A DNA stretch of 64,000 nucleotides from Psychrobacter sp. LV10R520-6 (GTDB taxonomy: Bacteria; Pseudomonadota; Gammaproteobacteria; Pseudomonadales; Moraxellaceae). Position numbers and translations under genes: made by a program. Positions 8,036-18,400 of this stretch are shown here, one piece after another. The notes beneath the pieces were generated by a model. The model did not search any database and was not told where the DNA came from. It worked only from the letters and a program-made list of their open reading frames with translations. The stretch lies in assembly GCF_900182925.1 (NCBI RefSeq), contig NZ_LT900024.1, positions 1,860,001 through 1,924,000 of the forward strand, written 5' to 3'. Within the stretch, counting starts at the first letter, position 1. The number at the start of each line of letters is the position of its first letter.

Positions 8036-9145
8036 CTAACCACCAATCATTGATAAATTGTTCATCATGCCACTATTAGAGTCATGCAAGTGATGATGCT
8101 CAGGCTTAATAGGCATAAAGCTTTGTAGCGTGGCCATCAGACCTTCCACATCATTCTGACGTAGGTGCTCACGAATGTCATAGTTACCTTCGTCAAATAA
8201 GCACAGATGTACCTTGCCTAGGCTACTGACCCGCAGACGGTTACAGTTGTCACAAAAGTGCGCCGCATACGGGGCAATCATACCAATACGTCCAAGATAT
8301 TCTGGATGACTGTATTCGATTGCTGGGCCATCAGCGCTACCACGATCGTTGGTCTGCCAGCCATGCTCCAATAGATAATCAGTAATGGTGCCGGCATGGG
8401 CATGCTGAGCAAAAAACAAATCGCTGTTGTCACTGGTCTGCATAAACTCGATAAAGCGGTAAGTCACCGGACGATTTTTCACATAGTCCATCGCCGTTAT
8501 CAGATTTTGAAAAGCGGTTTCTGCCATCAAGACACTGTTTATTTTCAGCTTAATATCCGTGGTTTCTAACAGCTGATCCATATCCGCCATTAACTGCGGC
8601 AACATATTAAAGCCGGTCATCTTATGAAAGGTATCGGGATCGAAGCTATCCATACTGATATTAATCTGATTCAGTCCAGCAGCTTGCCAATTGGCCAAAT
8701 GCTTGCCGAGCTTGTAACCATTACTGGTCATCGCTACGGTTTCAATGCCAGGCGTTTGCTTTATAGTCTGGATAATGTCCACGACATCACGGCGAATAGA
8801 AGGCTCACCGCCTGTGATCCGCACCTTTCGTGTCCCTACTTGGGCAAAGCCACGAATCAACGTAGCAATCTCAGACACACTCAATTCATTATCAGGACGC
8901 TTGCCCTGATAGCCATTAGGCAAACAGTATTCACAACGGAAGTTACAAAAATCAGTGATGGATAAACGCAGGTAAGTTAATTGGCGTGCAAAATTATCTG
9001 TTAAGGGCTGATAGAGGCTGATAGAGGAATCATTAGGCATAGTTACTACCGACGTTGCTGTGTGATCACCAATATCAAGGCTAGCAGGTGTTGAGACAGG
9101 TGAATACAATTGAGCATTCCCTATTGTGGGGCTGTGATTAGTCAT
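8036..9145 (-). CDS. moaA: GTP 3',8-cyclase MoaA
   Basis: MoaA is the radical-SAM enzyme that opens molybdopterin synthesis by cyclising GTP. The SAM [4Fe-4S] motif is ITDFCNFRCEYCLP (CxxxCxxC) and the second, GTP-binding cluster is ligated in the C-terminal part by CDNCNRLRVSSLGKVHLC. The protein ends in Gly-Gly as required for activity. At 369 residues it has about 48 extra residues before the core; a start at the internal ATG at 9037 is an alternative. It is encoded between moeA and moaB. Confidence 0.93.
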   Translation of the reverse strand: MTNHSPTIGNAQLYSPVSTPASLDIGDHTATSVVTMPNDSSISLYQPLTDNFARQLTYLRLSITDFCNFRCEYCLPNGYQGKRPDNELSVSEIATLIRGFAQVGTRKVRITGGEPSIRRDVVDIIQTIKQTPGIETVAMTSNGYKLGKHLANWQAAGLNQINISMDSFDPDTFHKMTGFNMLPQLMADMDQLLETTDIKLKINSVLMAETAFQNLITAMDYVKNRPVTYRFIEFMQTSDNSDLFFAQHAHAGTITDYLLEHGWQTNDRGSADGPAIEYSHPEYLGRIGMIAPYAAHFCDNCNRLRVSSLGKVHLCLFDEGNYDIREHLRQNDVEGLMATLQSFMPIKPEHHHLHDSNSGMMNNLSMIGG

Positions 9146-9248
9146 ATGTCGTTACCGCCAATATTGTGGTCTGTAAGCGTTGCCTCAGGTTATGAGTTGA
9201 TAAAGGTCTATTGTCTATTTATTATGACAGATTGAGGTCAGATAGCAA

Positions 9249-9310
9249 TTAACCCTAGGAGCCCTAATATCTACCACTTTAGTAGTACATATTAAGGCGC
9301 TTAGGGTTAA
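9249..9310. repeat. Large imperfect hairpin between moeA and moaA
   Basis: Arms 9249-9270 and 9289-9310 are inverted copies matching at 19 of 22 positions (outer ends TTAACCCTA and TAGGGTTAA), with an 18-base loop. A short direct repeat of AGGGTTAAATTAA follows. It could be a mini transposon relic or an mRNA processing or termination hairpin between moeA and moaA. No T-run supports a classical terminator. Confidence 0.55.
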
Positions 9311-9345
9311 ATTAATAGGGTTAAATTAACTATTAGATAGTTTTA

Positions 9346-10641
9346 CTACGTATGCAGCCAAGGAAAGGGTTGGACGTTTACGATATCACCTGATGTCACG
9401 TTACCACTATCTTGGTCTAAAACGATAAAGCAGTTGGCGTGGCTCAGCTGCTTTATTCTATGAGAGTCTTGTTTAGAGGAACACTCAACTTGATAGCTAC
9501 CATGTGTGTCCTGTGACAATACGCCGCGTTGAAAATCAGTACGACCGACTGATTTTTTTATGTCATTTATGAGCGTGGCTTTTACGGTCAGTTGCATGGG
9601 CTGCTCTGATACTGAAACCCCTGACATCTGCCATAATGCTGGAATCACAAATTGCAAAGCCCCTACTACCGTTGATAAAGGATTGCCTGGTAAGCCAAAG
9701 AACAATACAGGCTTGTCGATACCTTTATTCAATTCACCAAAAACAAAAGGTTTGCCAGGTTTCATCGCTACTTTATAGTGGTTTATTTGCCCTAAATCTT
9801 CAATCACTGTAGTCAGGAAATCATAATCTCCGACAGAGACCCCAGCAGTAGAAATCAGCACATCACACTCTTTCATGGCTTTAGTAACGGCTTTGGTGGT
9901 CTTATTTAGGTCGTCAGGTATGATGCCATAGTCATTAATAACGATCGGTAACGACTCTAACAAGCTCTTCATAGTGGGTGTATTAGAGTTATATATTTGC
10001 GCCAAACTTTTTAATTTACCACCAAGCGCCACCAGTTCATCACCGGTCGCTACAAGGCCTACCGTAAGCGGCTTAAATACTTTTACTTTATCAATACCTA
10101 GATTGGCAAGCAAGCTAATATCAGCAGGGTTTATGCGTTTGCCTTGTTGTAAGACCAGCTCGTTGTGTTGTATCTCTTCGCCTTGCTTACGGATATTGGC
10201 ATCTACATCTGCCGCCTTTGCTAAAATAATCTCATAAGGCTGCGTTTTATCGATATTGTCTTTTATATAAGCAAAATTGGTGTTTTCTTGCATAATAACC
10301 GTATCACAACTGTCCGGCACCACAGCACCGGTAAATATACGGATACCTTGGCCTTTTTTAACAGCGCTCGTGTAAGGACTTCCTGCTTGCGACTCACCAA
10401 TAATCTCAATAATGCTGCCTTTTGAGAGTGTGCTACCCTTAGCAATAGCGTAACCATCCATCGCCGATATATTCTGTCTTGGCACCGCAAAGGGCGAAAT
10501 AATATATTCAGCCAGTATGTGGTTACGGCTGTCTAATAGCGCGCAAGTTTGCGTCGCTCTTTTTTGCAAGGGCGAATCGATTTGATTGTAGCTGTCTACA
10601 CGTTTTGTAATTGCAGACCGCAACTGCTCTGTAGTAATCAT
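9346..10641 (-). CDS. moeA: Molybdopterin molybdenumtransferase MoeA
   Basis: MoeA inserts molybdenum into adenylated molybdopterin. The 431-residue protein shows the family blocks in order: ISAMDGYAIAKG near residue 60, GQGIRIFTGAVVP near 100, VGLVATGDELV near 195, ISTAGVSVGDYDFL near 265 and FFGLPGNPLSTVV near 315, followed by a C-terminal domain. It is the most upstream of the cofactor genes in this block and probably heads the transcript that includes moaA, although a 200-bp gap with a large hairpin lies between them. Confidence 0.93.
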   Translation of the reverse strand: MITTEQLRSAITKRVDSYNQIDSPLQKRATQTCALLDSRNHILAEYIISPFAVPRQNISAMDGYAIAKGSTLSKGSIIEIIGESQAGSPYTSAVKKGQGIRIFTGAVVPDSCDTVIMQENTNFAYIKDNIDKTQPYEIILAKAADVDANIRKQGEEIQHNELVLQQGKRINPADISLLANLGIDKVKVFKPLTVGLVATGDELVALGGKLKSLAQIYNSNTPTMKSLLESLPIVINDYGIIPDDLNKTTKAVTKAMKECDVLISTAGVSVGDYDFLTTVIEDLGQINHYKVAMKPGKPFVFGELNKGIDKPVLFFGLPGNPLSTVVGALQFVIPALWQMSGVSVSEQPMQLTVKATLINDIKKSVGRTDFQRGVLSQDTHGSYQVECSSKQDSHRIKQLSHANCFIVLDQDSGNVTSGDIVNVQPFPWLHT

Positions 10642-10785
10642 AAGCGTACACTCGTTTTATTAATGATAAATGTTCAGTTTATTTACCAGTGATAAGTTTA
10701 TTAGTGCTAAGTTAATCAATGACTGGCATTCAGTCAACGAAAAAATAGACGGCTGCTCATTTAGTTGGCAACAGCGTCTACTTGC

Positions 10786-11128
10786 TAGGGTGTGTTGAAC
10801 ATTCACAAATAAGCACTGCTGATAGCTAAAACTGTTCCAGACAAGAGGCAAATTGACGATAATGCAGATGCCTTAGCTAGATTTGCTACACACTGCTCAT
10901 GAATAGCTGGGGGGGCAGTTTTAGCATCAGCCCTGAGGACGGAGTAAGCAAAGCACTGCTTTGCCCGTCCGCAAGACAAGAGCTATGCTCGCAGTTGGAC
11001 AGGACTCTTTTTTGCCGTTACTTTGCCAAAACTATCCGCTTAGAATGACTAAACTAGATACTTTTGACTCTGAATCGCCTAAAAAATAGTCGCTGTCAGT
11101 GCTATGGTCGAATGTTCAACACGCCCTA
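10786..11128. mobile_element. Non-coding element with 20-bp terminal inverted repeats (TAGGGYGTGTTGAACATTC)
   Basis: Position 10786 starts TAGGGTGTGTTGAACATTC and 11128 ends the inverted copy, with one mismatch in the first 19 bases. The 343-bp interior has no convincing ORF; it holds G-rich and palindromic stretches such as AAAGCACTGCTTTG. It is probably a MITE or a transposase-less IS remnant sharing its end motif with the element at 409. It separates the nar operon from moeA. Confidence 0.65.
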
Positions 11129-11144
11129 ACATCATATACCTTTA

Positions 11145-12176
11145 CTAGCCGCGATATATATTTTCTTGTGCCAGCACCATCTCGATCCCTTCTATCTGTG
11201 CTTCATCAGCTAAGGTAAATAAGTAATCACAAAGCGACTGATGAAAGGCTTGTTGACTCAGCTTATTGGCTATCGCAGCGCCTACTTGCTCATAACTCAT
11301 TTGTATTCCGGGCTGTTTATTTAGCACCTCAACAACGTGAAAGCCATATCTGCTTTCGATAGGACTAGGGGCTATACCAGTCTCTAACTTAAATAACACG
11401 CTTTCAAACTCTGGTACGGTTTGTCCTTTACTGATGACACCCAGACCGCCCCCTTCTTCTTTTGAGGGACAAGCAGAGTGCTGACGCGCTAACTCAATAA
11501 ATGCCGCAGTAGGATTGCTATCGGCCTTAATTTGCTCAATCATGTCGTAAGCGGTCTTTTTGAGTTTCAGTCTTTCGTCACCATCTTCAGGCAAGCAAGC
11601 CAATAATATATGGCGAGCAGTCATAATAGGATCAGTCTTAAAGTCATTTATATTCTGATCATAATAACGCTCGCAGGTTGCACTGTTCGGTGTGGTCGCT
11701 TTTACGTTTTTATCGATCAAGCTAGAGATGGCTTTTTCTTCATCCTCTTCCCATACCGATTCGCCTAAATCGCTGTCACTTAAAACGGCAAGCCTTAACA
11801 ATTCACGAACCACCAACGCCTGAGTCGCTAAGAATACTGCGTCCTCTTTAGTTTCTGCGGGATGATATTGTAGCTCTTGAGCGATAGCGGTCCTATCGAT
11901 CATCACGCCGTTGACCAGTACAGAGGGCAGCTCATCACGGCTAGAGGCGATTAGGTTCTTATGGTTGCTTCGCTCTTCTGCCATTGCTTTTTCGATGAAC
12001 TCTTGATCAGAATGCGGCTTTTTTAGATCCGTTAAGGTTGGCATAAAATGAACGATATCATCCTTGTTTTTTGTTGTCGCAGTTTCTATTACCCTCTCAT
12101 CTGCTACAGTAGAAGAATTAGGGGCATGATTATCACAATTAACGTGGTCGGCGGGGTTATAGGTACTGACTGTCAT
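11145..12176 (-). CDS. Parvulin-type peptidyl-prolyl isomerase of the nar operon
   Basis: The 343-residue protein has a C-terminal parvulin (PpiC/SurA-type) domain: MTARHILLACLP, FIELARQHSACPSKEEGGGLGVISKGQTVPEFE and YGFHVVEVL. The N-terminal 120 residues resemble the helical chaperone region of SurA-like proteins, but no signal peptide is evident, so it is probably cytoplasmic. The ATG at 12176 is preferred because GGAG lies eight bases upstream; an upstream ATG at 12212 lacks this. It follows narI on the same strand, and PPIases of this kind are found after narGHJI in related bacteria, so a role in maturing the reductase is likely. Confidence 0.85.
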   Translation of the reverse strand: MTVSTYNPADHVNCDNHAPNSSTVADERVIETATTKNKDDIVHFMPTLTDLKKPHSDQEFIEKAMAEERSNHKNLIASSRDELPSVLVNGVMIDRTAIAQELQYHPAETKEDAVFLATQALVVRELLRLAVLSDSDLGESVWEEDEEKAISSLIDKNVKATTPNSATCERYYDQNINDFKTDPIMTARHILLACLPEDGDERLKLKKTAYDMIEQIKADSNPTAAFIELARQHSACPSKEEGGGLGVISKGQTVPEFESVLFKLETGIAPSPIESRYGFHVVEVLNKQPGIQMSYEQVGAAIANKLSQQAFHQSLCDYLFTLADEAQIEGIEMVLAQENIYRG

Positions 12177-12300
12177 AGTTAGTGCTCCGCTAAGAATTCG
12201 TGTAATAGACATTTAGAAAATGCTGTGTTTAAAAAGATGGTATTTAAATACAGCATTGAGATCATTAATTTAAGTCGGGCTAAATGTTGCAAAAGACCTC

Positions 12301-13026
12301 TTATTGAGAGCTCTTTTGCCTGACAATCTGATAGCGGCGGCCAAGATACCAAACAGGTGCACTGACAATATGGATGAGTCGAGTAAACGGAAAAATCATA
12401 ATAAGGGTAATACCTAGTGCCATATGCAGCTGATATATTAGATCAGCCTGCTCGATACGTGCTGCTGCTTGTATAGGTCTCAAGAGTGTAATGTCTTGTG
12501 CCCAACCTGCATAGTTCAACATAGTCAACCCATCTAAATGCTGCACAGAAGTAAAGATAGACGCTAAACCCAAGTTAAGCTGAATAAATAACAGTACCAG
12601 TATGAGCTTGTCTGAGAACGATGAGGTATTGGAGATACGATCATCAGTGAAACGTCGCCACATGAGCATGACCAAACCAATCCAGCAAAAGACCCCCGCG
12701 ATACCGCCAACGACTACCGCTACCACTTGTTTGCGTCCCGCACTGATAAAGGATTCATAAAGAAAGTGCGGGGTTAACATGCCGAATAAATGTCCCAGTA
12801 GCACGACGATAATACCCACATGGAATAGATTACTGGCCCAGCGCATATTCTTGCTTCTTAGCATCTGCGTAGATCCGGTCTTCCACGAGTACTGAGACAA
12901 GTCAAAACGTACCCAGGTACCAACGATAGCGACGGTCAATGCAATGTAGGGATAAATACCGAAAGTGAATATTTGCAGCCAATTTAGATTGGCTAAAGTC
13001 TGTATACCAGGATCTGCAATATTCAT
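12301..13026 (-). CDS. narI: Respiratory nitrate reductase gamma subunit NarI
   Basis: NarI is the membrane cytochrome b subunit that oxidises quinol and passes electrons to NarH. The 241-residue protein has five hydrophobic segments, and the haem-binding histidines are visible in FHVGIIVVLLGHLFG and in LIYQLHMALG / LIHIVSAPVWYLGRRYQ. The start has a strong AAGGAGAG ribosome binding site. It follows narJ after 14 bp in the narGHJI order. Confidence 0.95.
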   Translation of the reverse strand: MNIADPGIQTLANLNWLQIFTFGIYPYIALTVAIVGTWVRFDLSQYSWKTGSTQMLRSKNMRWASNLFHVGIIVVLLGHLFGMLTPHFLYESFISAGRKQVVAVVVGGIAGVFCWIGLVMLMWRRFTDDRISNTSSFSDKLILVLLFIQLNLGLASIFTSVQHLDGLTMLNYAGWAQDITLLRPIQAAARIEQADLIYQLHMALGITLIMIFPFTRLIHIVSAPVWYLGRRYQIVRQKSSQ

Positions 13027-13040
13027 ATCTTCTCTCCTTG

Positions 13041-13895
13041 TTATTGTTTGACCGAGGGGTTTTGTTTAAAGTCCACCCAGTGCACAGGGGCATCAACAGC
13101 ATTTTTTGTTTTGACAGGTCTAACGCCAGCTTTTGCAGCTAGATTCTGAGTACTGGTCTCTGAAGGACAGCGCTCTTCTTGCTGGGCACCCAAGAAGTCG
13201 ACTACTTCTTCTTCCCACTCTTTATCTAACGCTTCAAAGCTATCATCTCGCGTCTCTTTACTGATTTTTTCCTGAAAGTCGTCAACCATCTCAAGGGTTT
13301 TTCCGGCAATCTGTAATAGCGCATTGAAACAACCTTGATATAAGCTTTTTCGGTCACCGAGTCGGGCGGCCAGTAACGCAATAATATGACTCACATCGGC
13401 AATATCCATACGAATCTGAATATCATCTTCAATAACAGTGGCTTGATAGGCCAAGAATTCTAGATATAAAGGCAGAAAGTCTGGTAACTCTTTAACACCA
13501 ATCTCAAAACCCGCTTCTTCATACTGACCCATCAGATCGACCATAGCTTGACCACGGTCACGAGACTCGCCATGGACATGTTCAAACAACCATAGCGACA
13601 ATGAACGACCACGCTCAAACAGACCATCATAACGAGATTGCGCCTCAAGAGCTCCGGTCTCAATTAAGTCGTCAATTAAGTCAACTATTTGGCCACGCAC
13701 TTGTGGACTAATCAATGTTGATGTCGTCACGATCTGCTTACACTGAGCAAAAACATCGTCTTCAAAGAGCTCGTTACTCGGATAATCTATAAGTAAGCTC
13801 AACACTTTTAATAACTTTAATTCTGAATCGCCAATTTTAGGTAGCGGGTCCAAATGACTGGTTGGATCTGGATTATAAGACTGAGAGGTTTGCAT
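13041..13895 (-). CDS. narJ: Nitrate reductase assembly chaperone NarJ
   Basis: NarJ is a cytoplasmic chaperone that holds NarG during cofactor insertion. The family core is visible in LKVLSLLIDYPSNELF, LSLWLFEHVHGESRDRGQAMVDLMGQYEEAGFE and LPDFLPLYLEFLAY. The start chosen is the ATG at 13895, one base after the narH stop codon, giving 284 residues. An open frame extends further upstream inside narH but is not credible. The C-terminal 60 residues are acidic and low in conservation. Confidence 0.94.
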   Translation of the reverse strand: MQTSQSYNPDPTSHLDPLPKIGDSELKLLKVLSLLIDYPSNELFEDDVFAQCKQIVTTSTLISPQVRGQIVDLIDDLIETGALEAQSRYDGLFERGRSLSLWLFEHVHGESRDRGQAMVDLMGQYEEAGFEIGVKELPDFLPLYLEFLAYQATVIEDDIQIRMDIADVSHIIALLAARLGDRKSLYQGCFNALLQIAGKTLEMVDDFQEKISKETRDDSFEALDKEWEEEVVDFLGAQQEERCPSETSTQNLAAKAGVRPVKTKNAVDAPVHWVDFKQNPSVKQ

Positions 13896-13896
13896 A

Positions 13897-15435
13897 TTAT
13901 GATTCCCACTTTTGGACAGTATCAATAAAGTCGCGACGGTTGGTTTTACGTTGGCCGAACATACTATTATCAGTAGACCCTGAACAGCCGTCACCAAAGG
14001 TGAAGCCACAGCCACCACGCTCAGCAAAAGCATCACTCAACGCTTCTTCGCGATGTGCGGTTGGGATGACAAAGCGGTCTTCATAGTTGGCAATCGCCAG
14101 ATAACGATACATCTCTTCAACCTGAAGTTTGGTCAGACCCACATCGTCCAATATGCTTTGAACTTCTTGCTTTTCGACCAGCTGCATGCGTTTGTAGCTA
14201 CGCATAGCAAGCAGACGTTTTAGAGCAAGACGAACGGGCTCTTCATCACCGGCGGTCAGTAGATTGGCTAAATAACGCAGCGGTATACGTAAGCTGTCCA
14301 CATCTGGAATAAGTCCATCCATGCCTACCTTGCCGGCTTCAGCCGCATTTTGAATGGGAGAAAGTGGCGGCACATACCAAACCATCGGTAAGGTGCGATA
14401 CTCAGGATGTAGCGGTAAAGCAAGCTTCCAATCCACGGCAAGCTTATATACCGGTGAGCGCTGCGCAGAATCGATAACTGATTGCGGTACGCCATCTTTT
14501 AATGCTTGTTCAATCACTAGCGGATCATTAGGATCTAAAAATAAATCCAATTGCGCCGGGTAGATATCTTTTTCGTTTGGCGTACTGGCTGCCTCGGCGA
14601 TTTTGTCAGCGTCATATAACAGCACACCTAGATAGCGGATACGGCCTACACAGGTTTCTGAACAGACTGTCGGTAAACCGGCTTCAATACGCGGATAGCA
14701 GAAGGTACATTTTTCAGATTTTCCTGACTTCCAGTTATAGTAAATCTTTTTATACGGGCAGCCGGAGATACACATCCGCCAGCCGCGACATTTGTCTTGA
14801 TCAATCAGTACAATACCGTCTTCTTCACGCTTGTAGATAGCACCACTAGGGCACGCCGCCACACAGGTAGGGTTCAAGCAATGCTCACAAAGACGCGGTA
14901 GATACATCATGAATGTATTCTCGTACTCTCCGTAAATATCCGCTTGGATATTATCGAAGTTTTTGTCTTTGCGTCTTTTTTCAAACTCTGTGCCTAGAAT
15001 TTCTTCCCAGTTAGGGCCCCATTCTATCTTTTGCATGCGCTTGCCAGAAATCAATGAGCGCGGGCGAGCAATAGGCTGGTGGTTACTGATAGGCGCGGTA
15101 TGAAGATGCTGATAATCAAAATCAAACGGTTCATAATAATCATCAATCTCTGGTAAATCAGGGTTGGCAAAAATATTAGCCAACACTCTGAACTTACCAC
15201 CAATGCGTGGGTTGATAGTGCCGTTAGCGTTGCGTATCCAACCGCCATTCCATTTGTTTTGGTTTTCCCACTCTTTGGGATAACCAATACCGGGCTTGGA
15301 CTCAACGTTATTAAACCACGCATATTCCATGCCTTCACGGCTGGTCCAAACGTTTTTACAGGTGACTGAACAGGTGTGACAACCGATGCATTTATCAAGG
15401 TTAAGCACCATGCCGACTTGCGAACGAATTTTCAT
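13897..15435 (-). CDS. narH: Respiratory nitrate reductase beta subunit NarH
   Basis: NarH carries three [4Fe-4S] clusters and one [3Fe-4S] cluster. Four cysteine groups are visible: CIGCHTCSVTCK at residue 16, CEHCLNPTCVAACP near 185, CRGWRMCISGCPYKK near 216 (Trp in place of the second Cys, as expected for the [3Fe-4S] cluster) and CTFCYPRIEAGLPTVCSETC near 245. At 512 residues it has the usual length. It has a GGAG ribosome binding site and follows narG by 35 bp. Confidence 0.96.
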   Translation of the reverse strand: MKIRSQVGMVLNLDKCIGCHTCSVTCKNVWTSREGMEYAWFNNVESKPGIGYPKEWENQNKWNGGWIRNANGTINPRIGGKFRVLANIFANPDLPEIDDYYEPFDFDYQHLHTAPISNHQPIARPRSLISGKRMQKIEWGPNWEEILGTEFEKRRKDKNFDNIQADIYGEYENTFMMYLPRLCEHCLNPTCVAACPSGAIYKREEDGIVLIDQDKCRGWRMCISGCPYKKIYYNWKSGKSEKCTFCYPRIEAGLPTVCSETCVGRIRYLGVLLYDADKIAEAASTPNEKDIYPAQLDLFLDPNDPLVIEQALKDGVPQSVIDSAQRSPVYKLAVDWKLALPLHPEYRTLPMVWYVPPLSPIQNAAEAGKVGMDGLIPDVDSLRIPLRYLANLLTAGDEEPVRLALKRLLAMRSYKRMQLVEKQEVQSILDDVGLTKLQVEEMYRYLAIANYEDRFVIPTAHREEALSDAFAERGGCGFTFGDGCSGSTDNSMFGQRKTNRRDFIDTVQKWES

Positions 15436-15470
15436 GGGTGTGCTCCGAGTATGGATAGAAAGAAGTGACT

Positions 15471-18400
15471 TTACCCTTCAATGCTGGTGGGCAATGGACG
15501 AGGTAATGAATCATCTGGCTTGTCTTCTAACCAGTCAATTTTTGACATTTTACGGATAACAACAAACTCATCACGGTTACAACCCACCGTTCCATAATAG
15601 TTGAAGCCATAAGATTGCTGAGCATAGCTGCCAATCATATGGGTAGGCTTCAAGATAGTACGAGTCATTGAGTTGTGAATGCCGCCACGAGTACCGGTCT
15701 GCTCAGAACCAGGGATATTGACCAGTTTTTCCTGAGCGTGATACATCATGGTCATACCTTCTTTGACCCGCTGACTGACGATGGCACGAGCGGTGAGAGC
15801 GCCGTTAGCATTGAACAGCTCAATCCAATCGTTATCGACGATACCTGCTTTTGCCGCATCAACTTCTGACATCCAGACACAGGGACCACCACGGCTCAAG
15901 GTCAGCATCAATAAGTTGTCAGAATACGTACTATGGATACCCCACTTTTGATGCGGTGTTAAAAAGTTAAGGACAATTTCTTTATTACCATTGGGCTTAG
16001 CGTTTTTGACTATTTCAGTGGTTTTGGTATCAATCGGGGGACGATACTGTTGCATTTGTTCCCCAAATGCCTGCATCCAAGGATGATCTTGATAAAACTG
16101 CTGACGGCCGGTAAGCGTACGCCAAGGAATGAGCTCATGAACGTTGGTATAACCGGCGTTATAGCTCACTTCATCGGACTCGATACCCGACCACGTTGGA
16201 CTTGAGATAATTTTACGCGGTTGCGCCACGATGTCTTTAAAGCGAATTTTTGTATGCTCACTAGATTTGGCAAGATGCTCATGTTCGCGACCGGTAAACT
16301 CAGATAATGCCTGCCAGCCTTTAACAGCAACATGACCGTTGGTTTCTGGGGCGAGCATTAAGATAGTTTCGGACGCATGGACTGCCGTACTGATACGTGG
16401 TCGACCTTCAGAAACGCCGGGTTCAGTCACGCGGTAATTGAGATCACCAAGTTGTTTGACTTCGGTTTTGACGTCCCAATTTAGACCTTTTGAGCCATTG
16501 CCTAGTTTTTCTAAAGCAGGGCCTAGAGAGATGAACTTAGCATAGGTACTTGGATAATCACGCTCAACAATCTTAATCATTGGACAGTTCTTACCCGGAA
16601 CGGGTTTTTCGCCAGCGGTTTTCCAGTCTGTGCCGCCAAATGGCTGAGCCAATTCGCCCGGGGTGTCATGTTGCATCGGATAAGTCACGACGTCAGTCTC
16701 AACCCCTAGATGGCCTTTTGATACTTCAGAGAAGCTCTTAGCGATACCTTTATAGATTTCCCAATCCGTTTTAGATTCCCAAGCAGGGTCTGTTGCTGCC
16801 GTTAGAGGATGGATAAAAGGATGCATATCTGAGGTATTCATGTCATCTTTTTCATACCAAGTCGCAGTCGGCAGCACGATATCAGAATACATACAAGTAG
16901 AAGACATACGGAAGTCTAAAGTAACCACCAGATCCAGCTTGCCAGTCGGGCCTTTTTCTACCCAATCGACTTCTTTGGGTTGCAGATGACCCGCAGGGTT
17001 TTCTTCGTTTAATAGGCCGTTTTTGGTACCCAAGAAATACTTGAGCATATATTCATGCCCTTTACCTGATGAGCCTAAAAGGTTTGAGCGCCAGATAAAC
17101 ATATTACGCGGGAAGTTGACGGGGTTGTCCGGTGCTTCACAGGCAAAACGCATACTGCCGTCTTCCAGAGAATCCACCACATAATCCTCAATCTCTTTGC
17201 CACTCGCTTTTGCTTGCTCAGCAATGATTAGCGGGTTGCGATCGAGTTGCGGCGCTGAAGGTAACCAGCCGGCGCGTTCCGCCTGAATATTGTAATCAAG
17301 CATATGCTCAGGGAAATGGGTTTTATTGGCATGCGGTGAGAGAATCTCATGTGCAGAAATGGTCTCATGACGCCACTGCGAGCTATGATTATAGAAGAAG
17401 CTAGTACCGGCCATTTGGCGTGGTGGGCGATGCCAATCAAGCGCAAAGGCTAATGGCAACCAACCGGTCTGTGGGCGTAGTTTTTCTTGACCCACATAAT
17501 GCGCCCAGCCGCCACCTGATTTGCCGATACAACCGCACAGCATGAGCATGTTAATCGCACCACGATAGTTCATGTCGAGGTGATACCAGTGGTTCATACC
17601 CGCACCGATGATAATCATCGATTTGCCTTTAGTCTTATGCGCGTTTTCTGCAAACTCACGGCCCACTTGGATGACACGCTCACGACTGAGTCCAGTGATC
17701 ACTTCCTGCCACGCCGGCGTACCTGGGACACTAGCATCGTTATAGTCATCGGTGACGTGATCGCCTCCAACCCCATTATCGACCCCAAGATTGGCAACCG
17801 TTAAGTCAAATACGGTCGCTACTATAGCGGTGGTGCCGTCGGCAAGGGTAACGGTTTTACAAGGGACGGTCTTTTGCTGTAACGCTTCGCCTGGTACGCA
17901 TTCAAAGTGTGGATGTTTAACATGACCAAAGTAGTCAAATGCGACTATGCAAGTCTCAGCGCTGTCTTTTAAGGTTAGCGTCAGGTCAATCGCTTCGCCT
18001 GTTGTACCGTTCTTTTGCTCAATGTTCCACTTACCCTTTTCGCCCCAGCGATAACCAATAGAGCCTTGTGGAGAAACCAACTCGCCATCATTATTCAGGC
18101 CGATGGTTTTCCATTCTGGATTGTTTTCTTGACCTAAGTTATCAACCAAGTCAGAAGCACGAAGGTAGCGACCAGGGCGACGCGAGCCTTCTGCGCCTTC
18201 TATCATGACCAAGATTGGCATATCGGTATAGCGCTTGGCGTAGTCTAGAAAATACTCGCTAGGATGCTTTAGGTAAAACTCTTTAATAATGACATGACAA
18301 AAAGCTTGAGCTACTGCCGCATCCGTCCCTTGCTTGGGATTCAGCCATAAATCAGTTAACTTGGATATCTCCGCATAATCGGGAGTAATAGAAACGGTTT

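Noticed and set aside
10660..10851. A 63-codon minus-strand frame after moeA
   Set aside because: It crosses the border of the inverted-repeat element, lacks a ribosome binding site and resembles no protein.
13896..14036. N-terminal extension of NarJ inside narH
   Set aside because: It overlaps narH coding sequence; the ATG one base after the narH stop fits the family start.
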